This document shows positions 51,402 through 55,916 of a stretch of DNA of 55,916 nucleotides, one piece after another (the first letter of the stretch is position 1; every line of letters starts with the position of its first letter). This DNA comes from an uncultured Lachnospiraceae bacterium (GTDB taxonomy: Bacteria > Bacillota > Clostridia > Lachnospirales > Lachnospiraceae). Below the pieces are notes generated by a model. The model searched no databases and was not told the DNA's origin. It saw only the letters and a list, made by a program, of their open reading frames with translations. The position numbers and the translations under genes were made by a program. The DNA lies in contig CANQSB010000021.1 in NCBI GenBank assembly GCA_947626435.1, forward strand, positions 1 to 55,916, in the 5' to 3' direction.

Positions 51402-52442
51402 ATGGAAATTGTAACAAACGGCTTTGGCAAAACGCCTGATGGAAAGGAAGCGACGCTTTACACCATCAAAAATGACAACGGAGTGGCAGCAGAAGTGACA
51501 AATTTCGGCGCTATTCTCGTAAGACTTTATGTGCCCCAAAAAAACGGCGCTAATCAAGATATAGTGCTCGGACACGATACCATAGAGGGCTACTATGTAA
51601 ACGGCGAGTTTTTCGGCTCTACAATAGGACCAAGCGCAAACCGCATAGACAACGCAAGCTTTGAAATCGACGGCGTAAAATATCAGCTTGCCGTAAACGA
51701 CGGCACAAACAATCTTCACAGCGACGATAATATTGGCTACCATAAAAGATTATGGGACGCAAAGACAACTGACAATAGTGTCATATTTTCGCTTGAAGAC
51801 AATGCAACCATGGGCTTCCCTGGCAACAAAAAGGTACAGGTCACATACACGCTTACAAACGAAAATGAGTTGAAAATAGATTATCATGTGACAAGCGACA
51901 AGCGCACACTTGTAAATATGACAAACCACACATATTTCAACCTTGCAGGGCATGACTCAGGAAGCATCGAAGGACACAAGCTTTATTTGAAGGCTTTCTA
52001 TTATACCCCGGTATACGAGCGCCTCATACCGACAGGCGATTTAGTCCCTGTAGAGGGCACACTGTTTGATTTCAGGCAGATGAAGGAGATTGGCAAAGAC
52101 ATAAATGCTGACGATATCCAGCTCAAATACGGGCAAGGCTACGACCACAACTTTATGATAGACGGCTATGACGGCACTATCCAAAAGGTAGCCGAGGTTC
52201 AGGAGCCTACGACCGGCAGGAAAATGGAAGTATACACAGACCAGCCCGCAATTCAGTTTTACGCAGGCAATTGCATAAAGCCACAGACAGGCAAAAATGG
52301 CGCATCATATGAAAAGCGCAGCGGTTTATGCCTCGAGACGCAGAATGTTCCCGATGCGATAAACCAATCTCAGTTCCCCAGTGCCGTATACGGTCCCGAC
52401 AGAGAATACAAAACTACTACAATCTATAAATTTTCATGGTAA
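51402..52442 (+). CDS. galM: Aldose 1-epimerase (galactose mutarotase)
   Basis: In this 346-residue enzyme, FGSTIGPSANRI and LHSDDNIGYHKRLWD line the sugar site. The catalytic His is in NMTNHTYFNLAGHD, and the Glu is in RSGLCLETQ, with Asp in GYDHNFMI. It interconverts alpha and beta anomers of glucose and galactose in the cytoplasm. GAGGAAG precedes the ATG. It follows recR by 64 bases with no terminator between, so it may be read from the dnaX operon or from an own promoter I cannot see. Confidence 0.95.
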   Translation: MEIVTNGFGKTPDGKEATLYTIKNDNGVAAEVTNFGAILVRLYVPQKNGANQDIVLGHDTIEGYYVNGEFFGSTIGPSANRIDNASFEIDGVKYQLAVNDGTNNLHSDDNIGYHKRLWDAKTTDNSVIFSLEDNATMGFPGNKKVQVTYTLTNENELKIDYHVTSDKRTLVNMTNHTYFNLAGHDSGSIEGHKLYLKAFYYTPVYERLIPTGDLVPVEGTLFDFRQMKEIGKDINADDIQLKYGQGYDHNFMIDGYDGTIQKVAEVQEPTTGRKMEVYTDQPAIQFYAGNCIKPQTGKNGASYEKRSGLCLETQNVPDAINQSQFPSAVYGPDREYKTTTIYKFSW

Positions 52443-52455
52443 TCTGAAGCCTTTA

Positions 52456-52500
52456 AAATCAGCCCGATATTGCCGATTGGCAGTGCGGGCTGATTTTTTT
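52456..52500 (+). terminator. Intrinsic terminator after galM
   Basis: AATCAGCCCG/CGGGCTGATT is a perfect 10-bp stem followed by TTTTT. The rest of 52501-52680 has no gene. Confidence 0.92.
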
Positions 52501-52680
52501 AAAATTTATTTCGACATGCTGATTTCGACAAATTATTTATATCCTCTGTGCTATGATAATGTGAAGAGAGGCCCCGACCAATTCACATAAGAATTCCTAA
52601 AGCTCACATCGAAAAGCGCCAAGGGGGCAAGCGTTTTTGGCTACTATATGAACTGCCTAAAGGCGGAATGGAGGATTAAA

Positions 52681-53976
52681 ATGGACAGACAGACGAGCAG
52701 CACGCAAATTCCAGTAAACACAAGGACAGTAGGCAAACCGAGCGGCATATACATACTCTACCTTGAGGACTATGTACATACGCTTATGAATAAGCTTCTC
52801 GCGGAAAAAATCAACGCGGGAAATGGCAGAACCTATGAAGTAGCTCTGTACGGGAAGCGTTTTGATGAGGATGGCAGAAGCCTTCTCGTAATATCAGGCG
52901 CAGCCCAAAACCCGTTTTCCGAGGAGCGTGGACGGCTCATTTTTCCAAGCTGTTCTTTCATCGGCAATGCCAAAATAGAGGCAAACAAGGACTCAGGGCT
53001 AAGGCTTGATATTTCAATTAAAAATACCAATATTGTATTGGACGATTTCTATATATATTATGACCAAAATGATGAAATGCAGAATTATCTTATAGAGTGG
53101 AACGCAAACCACGCCTTTTTGCAGAATGACAATGCCGGACACGCGTCACACAAAAACGCGGCGAATATCCGCACCGCTTCGGAGGACACAGCGCGCTACA
53201 GCAGGCTTGCGCAGGCATACAGCCGCGAGGAGGCAAAAGTGAGCTTTATATGGAATGTGATGAACATATTGTGTTTAGGTCTGGTGTTGTGTATAATGGT
53301 TTATGGCATTATTTCGATAAACAATTATAACAAAATGAAAAATATGGAAAAAACCATAGATTACTGCCTTGCGCTTATCACAGACAACCTACAGCTAAAT
53401 AATGAGTACAAAGCGCCGACATCGGTTGCTATAGATGAAAGTAAATATGAACGCCTGACAGGAAGCACCGCTCAAGAAGAAAATACCGCGCGTCAGTCCG
53501 AGACAGCGTCGGCGTCTGATACAGAGGCAAAACAGCCATCTAAGACGGCGCAGTCATCCGGCACAGAAGCAGAGCAGCTATCTAACGCCGCCCAGCCATC
53601 TGACACAGAAGCAGTCCAACCGTCCACGCCTGCACAGTCATCTGACACAGGAGCCGCTCAGCCATCCACAACCGATGAGGCATCCGCGTATGCTCCGCAG
53701 GAGACCGCCGACAGTGGGACAGAGGCCATAGACCAGACAGCACAGAGCCAGACAGTGACAGAAGCGCTAGTCCGCCTTGACCCGGAAGTGCCTCAGATAA
53801 ACATAGACGAAGCGTCCTCCCAGTATTATATTGTGCAGCAGGGCGACACACTTAGGACCATCAGCTATGATGTCTATGGAACCTATAATATGGTGGACGC
53901 AATATGCGAATGGAACAAAATTGAAAATCCGGACAACATTCTTTACGGACAAAGGCTTTTACTTCCGGAAAAATAA
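52681..53976 (+). CDS. Single-pass membrane protein with extracellular LysM domain
   Basis: In this 431-residue protein, residues 1-180 form a cytoplasmic beta-rich domain (YEVALYGKRFDEDGRSLLVISGAAQN). One membrane helix lies at 188-213 (FIWNVMNILCLGLVLCIMVYG). A long Ser/Thr/Gln/Ala-rich linker contains about five imperfect 12-14-residue repeats around AQPSDTEA. A C-terminal LysM domain (383-431, YYIVQQGDTLRTISYDVYG, NILYGQRLLLPEK) binds peptidoglycan. It may link a cytoplasmic process to the wall. GGAGG lies six bases before the chosen ATG. It heads a cluster with two more envelope proteins. Confidence 0.85.
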   Translation: MDRQTSSTQIPVNTRTVGKPSGIYILYLEDYVHTLMNKLLAEKINAGNGRTYEVALYGKRFDEDGRSLLVISGAAQNPFSEERGRLIFPSCSFIGNAKIEANKDSGLRLDISIKNTNIVLDDFYIYYDQNDEMQNYLIEWNANHAFLQNDNAGHASHKNAANIRTASEDTARYSRLAQAYSREEAKVSFIWNVMNILCLGLVLCIMVYGIISINNYNKMKNMEKTIDYCLALITDNLQLNNEYKAPTSVAIDESKYERLTGSTAQEENTARQSETASASDTEAKQPSKTAQSSGTEAEQLSNAAQPSDTEAVQPSTPAQSSDTGAAQPSTTDEASAYAPQETADSGTEAIDQTAQSQTVTEALVRLDPEVPQINIDEASSQYYIVQQGDTLRTISYDVYGTYNMVDAICEWNKIENPDNILYGQRLLLPEK

Positions 53977-54017
53977 TGGTATACTATTTAGTAACGATTA
54001 AAAGATGAGGTATGCTA

Positions 54018-55253
54018 ATGGCAGAAATAAAGGACTTTAAGCGAAACCAATACCTTTTAAAGGGCATAGACAAGAAAACAAATGCCGACGACGGCGACGG
54101 GTATCGGAGCAAATCCGCTGACAGCCTGGTCGCCCGTCACAGGCAGCTAAAAATTTATACGGCAATTAGCATAGTGGCACTGGCAGGAGCATTCCTGATA
54201 GGTGCCTATTTCCATTGGAAAAATATAGTTTATACAGACTATGAGGTACAGCAGCAGGTCAATTGGGTGCGCGCCGGCGAAGCAAAATGCATGAACCTCA
54301 GCGGTTTGCTTTTTACCTACAGCAACGACGGCATGAGCTGTACGGACACTCGCGGCAATGTAGTCTGGAATCAGACCTACGAAATGCAGAATCCCATAAT
54401 CAGGACCTGCAAAAAGACGATAGCGGTGGGCGATTACAATGGCAGGAGCATATATGTTTCCGATACGCAGGGAAGTCTGGGAACAATAAACACCACAATG
54501 CCGATACGCGATTTCTGCGTATCGTTAAACGGCATAGTTGCCGCAGTGCTGGACGATTCTACAGTTACGGCGATTTACCTCTACAGCACCGCAGGACAGG
54601 AGCTTGCATATTTCAAGACCACCATGAGCGAGTCGGGCTATCCGATAGCGATTGATATTTCTGACGACGGTACTAAAGTAGCCGTTTCATACTTAAAGGC
54701 AGAGAATGGAACTGTTTCATCAAGCATAGGCTTTTACAACTTCTCGGCAGTAGGGCAGCAGGTGACGGACAATCTTGTCAGCGGCTACGGATATGCGGAC
54801 GCGATCGTCCCGATAGTGAACTTTATGGAAAATGACACAGTTGTCGCAATTGCTGACAACCGCATTATGTTTTACCGCGGCAGGCAGAAACCGGAGAGCC
54901 TTTCAGAAATCCTTATTTCCGAAGAAATACAAGGCATATTTTACGATGAGAATTACATAGGACTTGTGTTTTACAATTCGACAGGCGAGACAGCTTATAG
55001 ATTGGATGTATACGACACAAATGCCAAAAAAGTAAGTGAATTATGCTTTGACATTGAATATACGGATATAGTATTTGATTCTACGGGGCTGATAGTGCGC
55101 AGCGACAACGAATGTATTATTTACGACTGGCAGGGCAGACTTAAGTATGAGGGCGCGTTCAAGGAGCACATTACCTGCCTTATACCCATGGGCAATATAG
55201 CAAAGTACACGCTTGTGACAGACGACTCTATACAGCAAATACAGCTATACTAA
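54018..55253 (+). CDS. DUF5711-like membrane-anchored beta-propeller protein
   Basis: This 411-residue protein has a charged cytoplasmic N-terminus, one membrane helix (47-64), and a long extracytoplasmic region built of repeated short strand motifs typical of beta-propellers (LLFTYSNDGMSCTDTRGNVVWNQ, TIAVGDYNGRSIYVSD, VAVSYLKAENG, LIVRSDNECIIYDWQG). It resembles DUF5711 proteins of Clostridia. Function is unknown, but the setting with LysM and CvpA-like proteins suggests cell-envelope assembly. I chose the second ATG because GAGG is seven bases upstream of it. Confidence 0.8.
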   Translation: MAEIKDFKRNQYLLKGIDKKTNADDGDGYRSKSADSLVARHRQLKIYTAISIVALAGAFLIGAYFHWKNIVYTDYEVQQQVNWVRAGEAKCMNLSGLLFTYSNDGMSCTDTRGNVVWNQTYEMQNPIIRTCKKTIAVGDYNGRSIYVSDTQGSLGTINTTMPIRDFCVSLNGIVAAVLDDSTVTAIYLYSTAGQELAYFKTTMSESGYPIAIDISDDGTKVAVSYLKAENGTVSSSIGFYNFSAVGQQVTDNLVSGYGYADAIVPIVNFMENDTVVAIADNRIMFYRGRQKPESLSEILISEEIQGIFYDENYIGLVFYNSTGETAYRLDVYDTNAKKVSELCFDIEYTDIVFDSTGLIVRSDNECIIYDWQGRLKYEGAFKEHITCLIPMGNIAKYTLVTDDSIQQIQLY

Positions 55254-55290
55254 TACATTACATCAACATTGTAGGTTGGAGGATATAGAC

Positions 55291-55773
55291 TTGGAAATAA
55301 ATATTCTTTTTATAATAGTAGTCATAGCTTTTGCGGCGGGCGCTATAGGAGGCTTCCACAATGGCATTTTGGAAAGCGTAGTGCATATAGTATCCTGTAT
55401 TTTAGGGATAGTGGTGCTCATAATACTGGCAAAAGGAATAGGCAGCTTCATACAAGGCAGTTTTTTAAGCGTAATTATGGCGATAATCCTGCTTGCAGCC
55501 ATAAGAATTATCCACAAGGTTATAAAGCTGGTACTAGATTCTCTGAGGCTTGTAAGAGCCCTCCCCGCGGGAAAGCTTGTAGACAAGCTTGCAGGCGCCG
55601 CACTCGGCTTGCTTGAAGCGCTGCTTGTAATATGGATAGCGTTCATCATCATAGGAAGCGTTGACATATACGGCATAAATACATGGGTAAAAGCTCAGGT
55701 GTCACAAAGTAAATTGCTTTCATTAATATATAATACAAATTATTTGGTAATTCTGTTAAAGAAGTATTTTTAA
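55291..55773 (+). CDS. CvpA-family-like membrane protein
   Basis: This 160-residue protein has four hydrophobic helices (residues about 5-25, 28-46, 52-70, 98-120), with GGFHNGILESVVHIVSCILG similar to the CvpA glycine-rich first loop. CvpA proteins are implicated in colicin V secretion and envelope integrity. A TTG start is chosen eight bases after GGAGG; the frame is open a little upstream but the site would lie inside it. The C-terminal ~40 residues are polar. Confidence 0.7.
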   Translation: MEINILFIIVVIAFAAGAIGGFHNGILESVVHIVSCILGIVVLIILAKGIGSFIQGSFLSVIMAIILLAAIRIIHKVIKLVLDSLRLVRALPAGKLVDKLAGAALGLLEALLVIWIAFIIIGSVDIYGINTWVKAQVSQSKLLSLIYNTNYLVILLKKYF

Positions 55774-55825
55774 TCGATATAAAAATGCGAATGCGAAAAA
55801 ATACAAAAAAATTTAAAAAATACGC

Positions 55826-55852
55826 TTGACAAACGATTATGGCTGTGATAAT
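55826..55852 (+). promoter_or_regulatory. Promoter probably of an rRNA operon
   Basis: TTGACA and an extended -10, TGTGATAAT, are separated by 15 bp. The AT-rich sequence upstream (AAAATACAAAAAAATTTAAA) resembles an UP element. The leader after it has CACCTTGACAAATAAACAG, similar to pre-16S leaders of Clostridia. The window ends before any rRNA, so this is an inference. Confidence 0.6.
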
Positions 55853-55916
55853 CTAATAAAGCTGTCGCAGATAAAGCACAGCAGCACCTTGACAAATAAA
55901 CAGTAATGCAGACCTG

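Overview
The window looks like a chromosomal stretch of an anaerobic low-GC Clostridia, most likely Lachnospiraceae. This is an inference from AGGAGG-type ribosome sites, sigma-A promoters, a reverse rubrerythrin, Rpn-like and DUF1703-like families, and a dnaX-ybaB-recR operon. No taxonomic marker gene is complete here; the window stops just after what looks like an rRNA-operon promoter.

Layout. (1) 1-12.8 kb is accessory and scarred. It holds a DtxR-type gene fragment, a 5'-truncated tRNA-Tyr, an unusual tRNA-Ser, an Rpn-like nuclease gene with a duplicated 3' end, a YtrA-type GntR/ABC operon, and an AT-rich block (UvrA-like ABC protein, serine hydrolase, second Rpn-like gene, AraC regulator fused to part of an ABC exporter, nucleotidyltransferase). 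That block lies between two inverted copies of a 28-bp sequence. An ATPase pseudogene with an internal deletion follows. (2) 12.8-17.2 kb is a signalling cluster: a chemoreceptor without a recognisable HAMP domain, CheY, and a GGDEF/degenerate-EAL/LamG protein. (3) 17.4-33.1 kb has sugar-nucleotide and housekeeping genes, a SLC13/ArsB-type permease, a PadR-controlled SEDS-like membrane protein, a lantibiotic-immunity-like ABC transporter beside a two-component system, a dipeptidase and two WYL regulators. (4) 33.3-36.2 kb is the most unusual part. A JAMM/RadC-like protein and a small partner lie opposite three tandem tRNA-like RNA modules, followed by a DUF2828 protein (TROVE/Ro-like with a vWA domain). 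(5) 36.2-47.4 kb has a ThiW-like ECF S-component behind a cobalamin-riboswitch-like leader, two DUF1703 ATPase/nuclease paralogues, reverse rubrerythrin, a second two-component system, a pseudouridine synthase and small secreted or membrane proteins. (6) 47.4-55.9 kb has phosphofructokinase, dnaX-ybaB-recR, galM, and a LysM / DUF5711-like / CvpA-like envelope cluster.

Two families of palindromic repeats are scattered through the window: one at 19.97, 26.81, 26.95 and 45.53 kb, the other at 47.03 and 47.2 kb. The strongest candidate for an undescribed system is the array of tRNA mimics at 34.32-34.62 kb next to the DUF2828 gene. It recalls the known partnership of bacterial Ro/Rsr proteins with tRNA-mimicking Y RNAs, but uses a different protein family and retains the linear tRNA order of acceptor, (D), insert, T and acceptor.
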